A stretch of 64,000 nucleotides of DNA from Cherax quadricarinatus (Eukaryota; Arthropoda; Malacostraca; Decapoda; Parastacidae). The notes beneath the pieces were generated by a model that saw only the letters and a list, made by a program, of their open reading frames with translations, did no database searches and had not been told where the DNA came from. The position numbers and the translations under genes were made by a program. The stretch's first letter is position 1; every line of letters starts with the position of its first letter. This document shows, one piece after another, positions 44,837 through 56,789 of this stretch. The stretch lies in assembly GCF_038502225.1 (NCBI RefSeq), contig NC_091293.1, positions 3,236,289 to 3,300,288 of the forward strand, in the 5' to 3' direction.

Positions 44837-47215
44837 ATGGCAGGTGAAGATGAAGTACCAGCTGTCTCAGCTCTAAGTCAATTCAAGTGGTCTATGGGAG
44901 CCTATAAGGGACGCCTGAACAAAGCATGTGAGGAGTGTCGTATGGCCAGGCAAGATCAGGATGTAGACTGTGAGGAACTAGAGTTGCCTGAAACCTTTGG
45001 AGCAAAGGCTGGAGGGCTTTGAGAGATCATTTATCCTTTATGAGACAGAGGCCTATGCTGCAGGTAAGTCTGACTATACAGTCGAGGTAGCACGGAAGGA
45101 CTATGACGAACGAAGGGCAGAGTGTAAAGCAGAGATGAAACTCTGCAGGCAGTTAATGAGGACTTTGAAGGCCGGTACAGCAGGGGCAGCAAATGTTTCA
45201 GGGAACACGAACAACAGCATGCCTGTTAATGTGTTGCCCAGATTGCTCCAGTTGAATTTACCAACGTTCGACAGAACCTTAACAGAGTAGTACATTGCTT
45301 TCTGGGATCAGTTTAAAGCCCAGATAGATGACAGAGACGATTTGTCAGATGCTGTCAAATTACAGTATTTACGTTCAAAGCTCAAGGGTAAAGCCTTGGA
45401 CTTGGTCCGGCATTACCAAACCATTGACACTAATTACCAACATGCCAAAGACCAATTAAAGGACATGTTTGGAAACACTGCAGACACTGCAAGGCTCCAG
45501 GCGGACATCAACCAAATCTTTCAGTGGGCTGCAGAAAACAATATGAAGTTCAACGATGAGAAATTTCAATTACTCATATATGGTAAACATGAGGAAATTA
45601 AATCTTCATCAGAGTACAAAACAAATTCTGGCCACAAAATAGAGCGAAACACCAACGTCAAAGACCTGGGAGTGATTATGTCGGAGGATCTCACCTTCAA
45701 GGACCATAACATTGTATCAATCGCATCTGCTAGAAAAATGACAGGATGGATAATGAGAACCTTCAAAACTAGGGAGGCCAAGCCCATGATGACACTCTTC
45801 AGGTCACTTGTTCTATCTAGGCTGGAATATTGCTGCACACTAACAGCACCTTTCAAGGCAGGTGAAATTGCCGACCTAGAAAATGTACAGAGAACTTTCA
45901 CGGCGCGCATAACGGAGATAAAACACCTCAATTACTGGGAGCGCTTGAGGTTCCTAAACCTGTATTCCCTGGAACGCAGGAGGGAGAGATACATGATTAT
46001 ATACACCTGGAAAATCCTAGAGGGACTAGTACCAAACTTGCACACGAAAATCACTCACTACGAAAGCAAAAGACTTGGCAGACGATGCACCATCCCCCCA
46101 ATGAAAAGCAGGGGTGTCACTAGCACGTTAAGAGACCATACAATAAGTGTCAGGGGCCCGAGACTGTTCAACTGCCTCCTAGCACACATAAGGGGGATTA
46201 CCAACAGACCCCTGGCAGTCTTCAAGCTGGCACTAGACAAGCACCTAAAGTCAGTTCCTGATCAGCCGGGCTGTGGCTCGTACATTGGTTTGCGTGCAGC
46301 CAGCAGCAACAGCCTGGTTGATCAGGCGCTGATCCACCAGGAGGCCTGGTCACAGACCGGGCCGCGGGGGCGTTGACCCCCGGAACTCTCTCCAGGTAAA
46401 CTCCAGGTAAGATAAAGGTAGCTATACTTTATCGGTTGTTGGATCTAGAGGCTTGTTGCCATGACCGTCAGAGCCTAGAGAAGTTCCAAATCGAAGTTAT
46501 GAGTTTGACAAATAGTCTTAAAGATTTACATGGTTGGGGTAAGTCAGAATGGTTCATCAGTCAGGTGATTCAGAGGAAACTGGCTGGCACTACAGTGCAT
46601 GAGTTACACCTAAAATATCGGACGAATAGGTTCACAATACAACAAATTGTTGAGGGGTTGGGAGATCTCGTTTCTCATTTGAGTATAGGCGTGAGAGAAG
46701 AGTCACCACCATCACCACATAAAAACCCAGACAGTTACTCAAAGATCTCGAGAGATCAGTCTAAAGCTCATACAACTAACATTGGAGTGTACTATGGTAA
46801 AGAAGTGTCTAAGGTAAGAATCTCTAGGCAGAACCTCAGAGGCACTCATGCCAGAATATGCGTGTTCTGCAAAGGCGAACACGCTAGCACGAGTTGCTCG
46901 GAGTATACAACACTGAGCAGTAGGCAACAGAGACTAAAGGAGTTGAGACTCTGCTTCAAGTGTTGTGGGGAACACTTTGCGAGAGACTGTGGCGCCCAGC
47001 TCAGTGAGTGTCGAGTCTGTTGCAAAGGTAAGCACCATACTGCACTATGTCCCAATAATTTAAGGGAACCCCAGGCTAGTAGGGATATCTCTCAGGTAGA
47101 GATAGAAAGTGAGTCTGAGCCTGAAATGGTAGCCAGCGTGATTAGTGGGAGTGAAGTCTCTAATCCGAGTGAGAATCACGGAGGTGCTGCCCTACCTACA
47201 TGGCAAAGGTTGTGA
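44837..47215 (+). pseudogene. BEL/Pao gag, broken and split by a LINE
   Basis: Gag forms the capsid that packages element RNA. The ATG at 44837 opens a 61-residue reading. Homologous text continues in another frame at 44997 (ERSFILYETEAYAAGK) with a TAG at 45288. The N-terminal domain then reads LQLNLPTFDRT ... FWDQFKAQIDDRDDLSDAVK ... LRSKLKGKALDLV. A family B LINE interrupts it at about 45480-46410. The rest, 46436-47215, ends with three CCHC-type motifs, CVFCKGEHASTSC, CFKCCGEHFARDC and CRVCCKGKHHTALC, the arrangement seen in BEL/Pao gag. It is non-functional. Confidence 0.85.
45480..46412 (+). mobile_element. 5'-truncated family B LINE inserted in BEL gag
   Basis: Nearly identical to 52463-53398 of the large family B LINE, from TGCAGACACTGCAAGGCTCC to the end CCAGGTAAACTCCAGGTAA. 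The reading frame matches the gag frame, so 45342-46376 is one open frame of 344 codons: gag residues, then the LINE ORF2 C-terminus (KDLGVIMSEDLTF to QTGPRGR). Here the codon that is TAA in the large copy is AAA. No clear target duplication was found. Confidence 0.88.
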
Positions 47216-47250
47216 ATGGGCACAGGTCCGAAACAACCTGATTATTCTTT

Positions 47251-47583
47251 GACTCAGGAGCCCAAGTATCCTTGATAACAAAGAAGTTGGTGACTAAATT
47301 AAAGTTGAAGGCCACCAGGAAAGTTAGTATGATGTTGGGAGGAGCTATAAGTCAGGCCCCGCCCAAATCTTATGACGTGGTGGATGTCACAGTCAAATTA
47401 GGTGGACATCGCAGAGACATTACAGCCTTGGTGGTAGAGACGTTACCCACGGCAATTACAGTGAGAGGTCTTGCTTCAGTAGCCAAGCGATTGAAAGACC
47501 TTGGCGTGAAGCTGGCAGACCAGGGAATTACCACTGACAGTCAGAAATGTAGGTATCCTGGTGGGAGCCAATCAAATAGATGA
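47251..47583 (+). pseudogene. BEL/Pao aspartic protease remnant
   Basis: Reads FFDSGAQVSLITKKL, with the DSG catalytic triad of retroviral-type proteases, then KVSMMLGGA and a DVTVKLGGH segment. It is in a different frame from gag (stop at 47213) and from the following piece, so at least two frameshifts separate them. The protease would cut the Gag-Pol polyprotein. Confidence 0.8.
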
Positions 47584-47920
47584 ATTCCTGTCTACACGAC
47601 GGAGGTTTAGGGAAGGAATTGGTTTATACAGATCTCCAGTAGGATACATCATAGGTGGCAGGATTCCACCTGAATTCTCTGCCATGCCAGAGAGAGAAGG
47701 TGTCCCCATGATAGCTGGGGTAATAGTGATAATGAGTACCAGTATACACGATGAACCGCCAGGGAAGCTGAACCAGGTAGGGAGTGACGAACACTCAGCC
47801 ACCTTGGGAAAACACTTTTATGGGGTACATAAAGAGGGAGATAGATTGCCATTAAATCCAGGGAACCTCGTATCAGTGGCCACTGGGTGGGAAAGTATGG
47901 AGCCGCTCAGTCAAGGCTAG
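47561..47920 (+). pseudogene. BEL/Pao pol remnant with a large internal deletion
   Basis: Starts ILVGANQIDEFL ... GIGLYRSPVGYIIGGRIP, the segment that follows the protease in BEL/Pao pol. It then jumps at about 47665 to text ending GDRLPLNPGN, which looks like the far C-terminus of pol. Reverse transcriptase, RNase H and integrase are absent. The jump is an inference from the missing domains. Confidence 0.6.
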
Positions 47921-48145
47921 ACATACGAAAGATGTTAAAGTTAAAGGAAAGGGTGCTAAGACCACTGGAACCAACAAGTTTACACCCCCAGAGGTCCATG
48001 CAGGGGAAACTGGATGGTTGAAGTTAGACTGGAGTCTGCTCGACGAGAGTGGCTGGACGGCACTCGTGTCCAGGGTCCGCCGTGGGGGCTCGCGGAAGGT
48101 GAACTTGATGTAGACTTAGTGCCTACCTTTGCCAGTGGGAGGATG
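47921..48145 (+). other. BEL/Pao 3' untranslated region with polypurine tract
   Basis: Non-coding to the 3' LTR. GTGGGAGGA immediately before TGTGGAAA at 48146 is a suitable polypurine primer for plus-strand synthesis. Confidence 0.5.
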
Positions 48146-48404
48146 TGGAAATTTATTCAGTCCTAAAAGTTCCATAGGGCAGATACGGCGTACAAAGATC
48201 CCAACATGTCATGGATAAACAGCTGGGTTGGGTGGCCCTTACACCCAACCAAAACACACACACACACACACCCGGGTTGGTGAAGGTGGTTGGAAGGTAC
48301 TTCTTAATTGATAGATTTACCCTTCAGGGAAGAAGTAGGTAGTTTATACTGTTAGTACACTAATATTAGAATTATTGAGGCAACTGTAGATAATAATGAT
48401 GTAG
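48146..48404 (+). mobile_element. 3' LTR of the BEL/Pao element, first part
   Basis: Matches the start of the solo LTR (TGTGGAAA, AGTTCCATAGGGCAGATACG, the AACACACAC tract, CCCGGGTTGG, AACTGTAGATAATAATGATG). It is interrupted after GATGTAG by the family B LINE and resumes at 53399. Confidence 0.85.
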
Positions 48405-49086
48405 TGGAGTGGAGTGACTTTCATTAGTTTCTTTTTTCTTGAAATACCAGACGTATACTGTGAATTTCATATAACCTGTAGTTTCCAGCGGTCGCAATAT
48501 ACACAACGAGAAGCAATTATTACTACAGAAAAAGGTCCTTCCTCCAAAATTTCCACCAGTCAACTATAGTGATAATATAGCATTTATTGTGGTGGAGACG
48601 AAAAAAAAAACTAGAAAAGCTAGATACAGCGACTGATAAACAAGGGTTGAGGCTCGACCATTCGTCACTGTAGGAGCTGCCAGAAATCACCGGCTCTTCA
48701 ACACGCAAGTTATACTTTTGTATCAATCAAATCACATATTACTCGGGTAGATAATTTCAAGTAGATCCTTCATGTGTTAGCCCAAATCACCGACTAGTAT
48801 GTTTTAAATAAGTGACCCACTGATCAGATCAGATCGACTGGTCTGAACCCTCGACTGGTCCGAACCCTTGATGGTCCGAACCCTTGACTGGTTTCAAACG
48901 GATTCGTTGGACAATAAAGCAGACTGTAAATGGATGGGGTTGTAGGCGCCCTTATCAAACACAAACAATAAATATAAATCAGGAACGTACACGGTAAGCT
49001 GTCCAATTAGTTAGAAATAGAAATACAAATAGCTAGAGCTTCATTTAAGGAGGTTATTAATAGAGTATTCAAGAGGTTGCTAGTAG
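48405..49086 (+). other. 5' UTR of the family B LINE
   Basis: No ORF. 48825-48905 has three close copies of the word CTGGTCCGAACCC or near variants, a small tandem motif that may be regulatory. Otherwise unassigned. Confidence 0.5.
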
Positions 49087-50302
49087 AATTACAGTAAATC
49101 AACCACTCAAATCATTACGAAGCTCTGTATAGTCTGCAGTCAATCAAACAAACGGGCTTCCACTTGGATAAATTGTCATTTTTGTGGAAATTGGTGTCAT
49201 GCCCCTTGTGCAGATATCCAAGAACTAGCTACAAGCAGTATTAAAACAGGGAAGTGTTTTTGGGTATGCCCAAATGAGGAAAATCTATGGACTAAAATCA
49301 CAAGGGTATTAAAAGAGGATAACATCAAAGCTGCTTTCATAGACAACCTGGAAGCTTTCTACAACAGATGGGAACATAAAAAGTCTGGGCTGAATGGTAC
49401 TGCCCTTGATACTGGCCATGTAGTCAAACTGTAAGGCTGGAGGTGATGTCCTGGTAGTCAGTAAATGTGGGGCTGATAGTGCTGTCCTGGGAGACAGTAA
49501 TGGTGAAGCTGGAGGTGCTGTCCTGGGAGACAGTAATGGTGAAGCTGGAGGTGCTGTCCTGGGAGACAGTAATGGTGAAGCTGGAGATCTTGTCCAGGTA
49601 GTCAGGAATTATACGCAGGAAGGAATACATATAAATGACCTCATAGGGGACGGGAGCCGTAGTGGGGAAACAAGTGAAGTCAAAGATAAGATAAAACCAA
49701 TATTGCAAACTAGAAATACCACAGGAAATAGCAAACAAGAGGACTCCACTAGCTATAGTGAGGATATATTACCAAAAACAACTGGTGGGAGCTCCATTGT
49801 TGGTGCTAGGGAGGATAGGAATAAGACAGGGAAACATGCACCAACAGGGAATACAGTCACAGAAACCCAAGGCAAATGGAAACCAAGCCTGTGCACATAC
49901 TATGCACTTGGTATCTGCAGACATGGGAATTCTGGAAAAACAGACGGGACATGCAACTATGACCACCCTAGAAAATGCCATGCCCATATGACAACAGGAA
50001 AATGCAAACTCCCTTCCTGTAAGCTTTTTCACCCTGAAATGTGTACCTCTTCAGTACAGGAAAGACTGTGCTATAACTTAAATTGCCAGGCACACCATCT
50101 AAAGGGTACAAAAAGATACAAAACATCCAGGCCATGGGAAAACCTGGGTAGCCATAGCCACTCAAGAGGGAGAGGTTTTTTAGTGCCAGGAAGGAAAAAA
50201 AACTGGCAGGAAATGGCAGAAATCATACACCAAATCCAGTCATTCCTGGAGTGGAACCACAGCCGATGGCCTCCACTCCAAACCAACAGATACAGATACT
50301 AA
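49087..50302 (+). pseudogene. family B LINE ORF1 with PHD-like and CCCH zinc fingers, one frameshift
   Basis: ORF1 presumably binds element RNA. From 49130 it reads CIVC ... INCHFCGNWCHAPC ... CFWVC, giving C-x2-C, C-x2-C, H-x2-C and C-x2-C in the order of a PHD finger, as known in CR1-type ORF1. The frame is lost near 49430 (HVVKL then TAA) and continues in the next frame with a 12-residue repeat (AGGAVLGDSNGE). It goes on to an unusual cluster of Cys/His motifs: CTYYALGICRHGN ... CNYDH, then CHAHMTTGKCKLPSC ... FHPEMC, then CYNLNCQAHH, which resemble CCCH zinc fingers. A basic tail GFLVPGRKKNWQEM follows, and the ORF stops at 50302. No start codon is evident upstream of the PHD region. Confidence 0.72.
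49435..49600 (+). repeat. 36-bp tandem repeat within family B ORF1
   Basis: Three close and one diverged unit containing GGTGCTGTCCTGGGAGACAG then TAATGGTGAAGCTGGA. It is in frame, so it encodes the 12-residue repeat AGGAVLGDSNGE. Confidence 0.88.
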
Positions 50303-50350
50303 TGCCGGAAAAAAAATCCCCCCCCAAGTACCAACAATACCACCAGTCCG

Positions 50351-53300
50351 ATGACATTCTTCTTTGCAAATATACAAGGTCTAAAGCCAGCAACAAACAA
50401 CAAAATACCTTTCATCCATGGACTGCTTGCAGAGGCAAAGGCAATGTTCGCGGCTTTCACTGAGACTCACATAAAGGATCACTTGGACAACGAAATATGG
50501 ATCCCAGGTTACAACCTATACAGATGTGACAGAGTGAACAGGCAAAAGGAGGGGGTTGGCCTGTACATTGCAGAGTCACTTGTTTGCACAGAACTGCTAA
50601 ATGCCTCAAATGATGTAGTGGAAGTTTTAGCAGTAAAGATCGAGAACCAAAACCTAGTCATTGTGGTAGTCTACAAGCCTCCGGATGCAACATCCCAGCA
50701 ATTCCAGGAACAGCTGTTAAAAATTGACCACTGTCTGGAAAATCTTCCAGCTCCTGCACCCAACATCTTGCTCCTTGGGGATTTCAACTTAAGGCACCTA
50801 AAATGGAGGAATATAGCAAATAATATTGTTGCAGTAATAACACCAGGAGGCAGCTCTGATGAAAACTCACACTCACACGAGCTTTTAAATCTCTGCACAA
50901 AATTCAATTTAAACCAGCAAATAATAGAGCCTACTAGACTGGAGAATACACTAGACCTCATCTTCACTAACAATGATGATCTGATAAGAAACGTCACCAT
51001 ATCAAAAACAATATACTCAGATCACAACATAATTGAGGTTCAGACATGTATGCATGGAGCCCCAGACAGACATAATGAGACTAGTCACGAGGGAGCATTC
51101 ACCAAATTCAACTTCAATAACAAAAACATAAAGTGGGACCAAGTAAACCAAGTCCTAACCGATATAAGCTGGGAAGATATACTAAGCAACACAGACCCCA
51201 ACGTATGCCTAGAACAGATTAACTTGGTGGCACTCGATGTATGCACAAGGCTTATTCCTCTAAGAAAAAGGAGGAGTAGATGTAAAATAGAAAGAGACAG
51301 GCGCTCCCTTTACAGGCGACGGAAAAGAATAACAGAGCGGCTAAAAGAGGTCAATATATCTGAAATGCGTAGGGAGACACTGGTCAGAGAAATAGCAAGC
51401 ATCGAACTTAAGCTAAAAGAATCCTTTAGGAGTCAGGAATCGCGGGAAGAACTAAAAGCCATAAATGAAATCGAAAGAAACCCAAAGTATTTCTTCTCCT
51501 ATGCCAAATCAAAGTCGAGAACAACATCCAGTATTGGGCCCCTACTTAAACAAGATGGGTCCTACACAGATGACAGCAAGGAAATGAGTGAGCTACTCAA
51601 GTCCCAATATGACTCAGTTTTTAGCAAGCCGCTAACCAGACTGAGAGTCGAAGATCAAAATGAATTTTTTATGAGAGAGCCACAAAATTTGGTTAACACA
51701 AGCCTATCCGATGTTATCCTGACGCCAAATGACTTCGAACAGGCGATAAATGACATGCCCATGCACTCTGCCCCAGGGCCAGACTCATGGAACTCCGTGT
51801 TCATCAAGAACTGCAAGAAGCCCCTATCACGAGCCTTTTCCATCCTATGGAGAGGGAGCATGGACATGGGGATCATCCCACAGTTACTAAAAACAACAGA
51901 CATAGCCCCACTCCACAAAGGGGGCAGTAAAGCAACAGCAAAGAACTACAGACCAATAGCACTAACATCCCATATCATAAAAATCTTTGAAAGGGTCCTA
52001 AGAAGCAAGACCACCACCCATCTAGAAACCCATCAGTTACACAACCCAGGGCAACATGGGTTTAGAACAGGTCGCTCCTGTCTGTCTCAACTATTGGATC
52101 ACTACGACAAGGTCCTAAATGCACTAGAAGATAAAAAGAATGCAGATGTAATATATACAGACTTTGCAAAAGCCTTCGACAAGTGTGACCATGGCGTAAT
52201 AGCGCACAAAATGCGTGCTAAAGGAATAACAGGAAAAGTCGGTCGATGGATCTATAATTTCCTCACTAACAGAACACAGAGAGTAGTAGTCAACAGAGTA
52301 AAGTCCGAGGCAGCTACGGTGAAAAGCTCTGTTCCACAAGGCACAGTACTCGCTCCCATCTTGTTCCTCATCCTCATATCCGACATAGACAAGGATGTCA
52401 GCCACAGCACCGTGTCTTCCTTTGCAGATGACACCCGAATCGGCATGACAGTGTCTTCCATTGCAGACACTGCAAGGCTCCAGGCGGACATCAACCGAAT
52501 CTTTCAGTGGGCTGCAGAAAACAATATGAAGTTCAACGATGAGAAATTTCAATTACTCAGATATGGTAAACATGAGGAAATTTAATCTTCATCAGAGTAC
52601 AAAACAAATTCTGGCCACAAAATAGAGCGAAACACCAACGTCAAAGACCTGGGAGTGATCATGTCAGAGGATCTCACCTTCAAGGACCATAACATTGTAT
52701 CAATCGCATGTGCTAGAAAAATGACAGGATGGATAATGAGAACCTTCAAAACTAGGGAGGCCAAGCCCATGATGACACTCTTCAGGTCACTTGTTCTATC
52801 TAGGCTGGAATATTGCTGCACACTAACAGCACCTTTCAAGGCAGGTGAAATTGCTGACCTAGAAAATGTACAGAGAACCTTCACGGCACGCATAACGGAG
52901 ATAAAACACCTCAATTACTGGGAGCGCTTGAGGTTCCTGAACCTGTATTCCCTGGAATGCAGGCGGGAGAGATACATGATTATATACACCTGGAAAATCC
53001 TAGAGGGACTAGTACCGAACTTGCACACGAAAATCACTCACTACGAAAGCAAAAGACTTGGCAGACGATGCAACATCCCCCCAATGAAAAGCAGGGGTGT
53101 CACTAGCACGTTAAGAGACCATACAATAAGTGTCAGGGGCCTGAGACTGTTCAACTGCTTCCCAGCATACATAAGGGGGATTACCAACAGACCCCTGGCA
53201 GTCTTCAAGCTGGCACTGGACAAACACCTAAAGTCGGTTCCTGACCAGCCAGGCTGTGGCTCGTACGTTGGTTTGCGTGCAGCCAGCAGCAACAGCTTGG

Positions 53301-53359
53301 TTGATCAGGCTCTGATCCACCAGGAGGCCTGGTCACAGACCGGGCCGCGGGGGCGTTGA
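50351..53359 (+). pseudogene. family B LINE ORF2: endonuclease and reverse transcriptase, single nonsense codon
   Basis: One frame runs from ATG at 50351 (MTFFFANIQGLKPA) to TGA at 53357, 1,003 codons, broken only by TAA at 52583-52585. The other two copies in the window have AAA there. Endonuclease signatures: ANIQG, FTETH, LGDFNLRH, SDHNII. Reverse transcriptase: APGPDSWN, YRPIAL, YTDFAKAFD, SVPQGTVLAP and catalytic FADDTR. The C-terminal part holds LEYCCTL, LENVQRTF and YWERLRFLNLYSLE. There is no RNase H, which suits the CR1/Jockey side of the LINEs. The break lies after the catalytic core. Confidence 0.92.
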
Positions 53360-53398
53360 CCCCCGGAACTCTCTCCAGGTAAACTCCAGGTAAACTCC

Positions 53399-54125
53399 AG
53401 ACCTAAGCCCTTAACGTAAGTAGTAATAGGCCGATAATGTAGGCAAACACTAAGTTATGTTAGCCAGGGAGAACTGGCAGCCCAAGTTTGAATGCTGGGG
53501 CACAGGGTTTTGAGACCGCCGTGTTTGTTCTAAGACTAGACACCATCGGAACAGCAAGTGCCATGATCAGCAGGCGATACCCCCACGTGTCTTCACATAC
53601 TAGACCTGGGGAAATCTGGTGGAGGCACCTCGACGTACCATAGATGACCTCCTCCGTCAGTGTTGGGAAATTGCGAGTGAGTTGTTCTGTGGCCTTTGTG
53701 CAGCCGGCAGTTCATGACCAGTACGTACCAGCATCCCTTGTCAGTCTAGAAGCTAGTGTCTCTCTCTGCATAGTAGTCTAGGGGATTCACACCCCCTTGG
53801 AAATAGGAATTTCTGAGGTGCAGGCAGGTCACTAATATCGACTGAATATTGCAGGAATTAAGGCTCCCGGTTGCACGTGGTTCTGAGGGAAAGTCCAGAG
53901 GGGCTAAAGCTTAAGGAGGTTGAAGACCAGAATAGATTCTCCAACACCAAGTAAGTTAGTCCTTTATACGTGCATGCAGGCGAGATTTCTTGCAACATGA
54001 GTCATTTATGAAAATCTGTTCTATAAGCCACTTGTGAGGCTGAGGTACCGACCTCAGGGCTCGGTATCAACAGAGCTTGCCAGGGTAGACAACTCACATG
54101 GAGGCAGTCCAGACAAATTTTCACA
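53399..54125 (+). mobile_element. 3' LTR of the BEL/Pao element, second part
   Basis: Resumes at AGACCTAAGCCCTTAACG and follows the solo LTR to its end TTTTCACA (54125). Together with 48146-48404 it makes an LTR of about 986 bp. Confidence 0.85.
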
Positions 54126-54240
54126 GGTTCTTTATTTATTTACAAATTAATTTTTATTACCTACAAAATATTCCATCAGTTTACATACAAAATACACTAT
54201 TTTCAGAAAATATAAAATATTTTCCACAATTATTATTATT

Positions 54241-55975
54241 ATTGTAAAAGGCTGCGATAATTGAGTGGTTACTAGCAAAGGCGTTACGAACATAGGTATC
54301 TAAGTGGAATAAGGAGTCAGTAGTGGAGCAGCCCTTATGAAAGCCAAACTGATTAGTGGATAGACTATGGTTTGTGTCTAAATACCACACCAAATGTCTA
54401 TTTACTAGATGTTCCATCAACTTGCAAACTGCACTGGTAAGAGCAACGAGACGATAATGTGAGGCATCATGGCCAGAAGTACTGGGTTTATGAGAAAGGC
54501 AGAACAACGGCAGTTTTCAACAGCTGGGGAAGAACCCCTTGCGGCCAAATAAGATTAAAAAGGCATAAGAGGACTGCATGGGCTGACGGATGTACGTAAA
54601 TGCTGAAGCATATGAATATGAATGTCATGAGTTCCTGCTGCCGACGATCGGCAAGCGGAACGTGTTGACTTTAGTTCAATAAACATATTATAAGCACATT
54701 GTAAGACTCGTCTCTTCTAGAAGCTAAGTCCAAAGGCAGTAACTCTGGCAAACTTGGAGAAAGAAATGAGGAGCATAGACGGAGCCCTTGAGAGATACGG
54801 ACAAGATGATTTCCAAATTCTGTGGCAGCTTCAAGAGGTTCTACAATGCTATTAGCGGCAACCCAATGAACAGAAGTCGGATCTAGAGAGTATTTGCCAC
54901 TCAGTTTCAATACTTTTTTCAGACTGCACTACTAGAGGAAGCTGAAGTAATGGTAGAAACAAAATCCCGCCAACAAATGCATTTAGCTTCACGGATGACA
55001 CGACTGGCAACCGTTCTCGCCTGCTTAAAATCAAGGAGTTGCTTTGTGGTCCTGTTGTAATAATAAGAGCCTCATGCAGGACATTTCAAACGTAGTGCAC
55101 GAGCACGAGCAAGAGACCACCAAGGCACGCATTTCTTAGAGTGCCTACCCGAGGTTAAAAATCGAAGTCAGAAATAGTTGTAACAACTCATCAGTGGAAG
55201 ACGAAGAAGGCCCCTCACTAAAAACAGTCTGACACGAGTAAAGTTCCCAATTCGCCTGTTCAGAAAGGAAGAAACTAGAAATGCAACATTTGGAATAGAT
55301 AATGTTCGAGAAGGAGAAAAATACAAATAGCAAACTGTATACCACTTGCTCAAGTAGATGCGGGCTGTAGTGTAATGCGGCCCACATTTACTTGACACAA
55401 ACGGGAAAACACTGAGAGCAACACCTGAAGCCCATCCCCAGTTGCCCCTGAGGCCTTGAATATGCCACTGTAGATAAGTCATGATTTGCGAAAAGAAGTA
55501 TGATAGTAACATGAAGCGGTAGGCGTCTATGGACTAGGAGGGTTAGTAAAGTCTACATGTGGAGATAGCAGAAAATGAGTAGGCAGCAAAGGATTGGAAC
55601 TCTGCGAAGAGAGGAGTTGTGTAAATGGTTTAGAAAAGTGAGGAAGAGGAGGAGTGATAGGAGGTGGATCGGTGTCCATCATTGGTTTTGTCTCAGTATA
55701 TTCGGAGATAACTTCAAACGTTCCAGAGGACAAGGAAGTTGCAGGTAGTACGACAGAGATAGAGGGAGGAGGGTGAGTAAAGATCGGAAAGACGATGGAA
55801 GTTATCAAAGAAGGGGGAGGGGATGAGAGGTTAGAGTTAACTTAGGAAGACACCTTTGAGGGGACAGGTGAGGAATAAACTTGGGAGAGGACAGGAGAGG
55901 AAGAAACTTGAGAAGGGACAGGAGAGGAAGAAACTTGGAAGGGACAGGAGAGAAAGAAACTTGGGAGGGGACTGT
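54241..55975 (-). pseudogene. family A LINE copy 4, minus strand, truncated and deleted
   Basis: Reading from 55975 downwards: the Pro/Ser-rich end of ORF1 (repeated SSSPVPSQV-like text, then ISVVLPATSL and FTNPPSP, stop at 55527). ORF2 starts with MTYLQWHIQGLRG (55481), with part of the endonuclease missing. KLSGKYSLDP and LPLDLASRRDESYN follow (54910-54671), then the RT start (HYRLVALTSAV, NQFGFHKGCSTTDS). It ends at NHSIIAAFY, where an ATT repeat interrupts the RT before its catalytic motifs (54241). 54126-54240 is A+T-rich and unassigned. Confidence 0.8.
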
Positions 55976-56789
55976 AATAAAGTAATCAACCGCCCTCCCT
56001 GATTAAATTGGTCACTTGTGGTGTATAAATTTTTGGTGATGAGCTTCAGAAATTTTCATTGTTATTATTGATAATAGTGTGATTATTACTGTTATGGGGC
56101 TATAGGACCCAACATGTATTTATAAGTAACAGTTACTCTGGAATACCTAACTATATTGAATTGATGGGGACTCAGTTCTAAATGTCATAAGGGCTAATCA
56201 ACCTTATGACTGAGAGGCAGCTGGGTCAAGCCTATTTTTCTCAATATAATAGGTTATACTATAGACACATAAACACACAATTTAAATAAGTAGTTTATAA
56301 AGTTGTATTTCTTTTTGTAAAAGTAAAATTAAGGTGTGGTAGAATTGGGGTAACTGGAGAATTGTGCTTGACAACAGTCTTTTGTTTTGGTGGGAGGAGC
56401 TTAGCTAGGCTTCTCTCTCTCTCCCTCTCTCTGACTCTCTTTCTCTGTGGCTGACCTTCAACCTGGCAGGATCTCTGGGTCCTTCTTCTATCTTTTGGGG
56501 CATTATGTGTGCTCCAGGGGTGAGTGTTTATAATTTAAGTTGTGGCCACCATTCCCAGGGTGACTAAAGTGTGTCAAAACACTGGTTAGCCCAGAGTTAT
56601 GTCAAGAAGAGAGAAGGACAAAAGTTAATAAGATACACCATGTGGGAGAACAGCTATGGAGTGTGTAGATCTTTGTTTTTAAAGTGTGAGGCTGTAATTG
56701 TATATTCTGTACATATCTATTGAGAATACAGTTATATTTTTATAGTAGAAGTTTACATAACCTGTGAAGAGGGCTGTTTTAGTTTAATA
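55976..56789. other. unassigned non-coding, A+T-rich with a CT tract
   Basis: No ORF or recognised repeat. A CTCTCTCTCTCCCTCTCTCT tract lies at about 56421-56442. The length and position between element fragments would suit an LTR or a leader, but I could not match it to any other part of the window. Confidence 0.4.

Larger units (their letters stand above)
48405..53398 (+). mobile_element. nearly complete family B LINE (CR1-like) inside the BEL 3' LTR
   Basis: About 5 kb: 5' UTR, ORF1 with PHD-like and CCCH zinc fingers, ORF2 with endonuclease and reverse transcriptase, and a short 3' end with repeated CCAGGTAAACT words. The solo LTR shows that the LTR text is continuous across the insertion point. 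Any target duplication is at most a few bases. ORF1 has one frame change and ORF2 one nonsense codon. Confidence 0.88.

Noticed and set aside
45566..45931. Minus-strand ORF MRCFISVMRAV..., repeated at 52582-52914
   Set aside because: It occurs only as the antisense of the family B ORF2 C-terminus and follows that gene's conservation.
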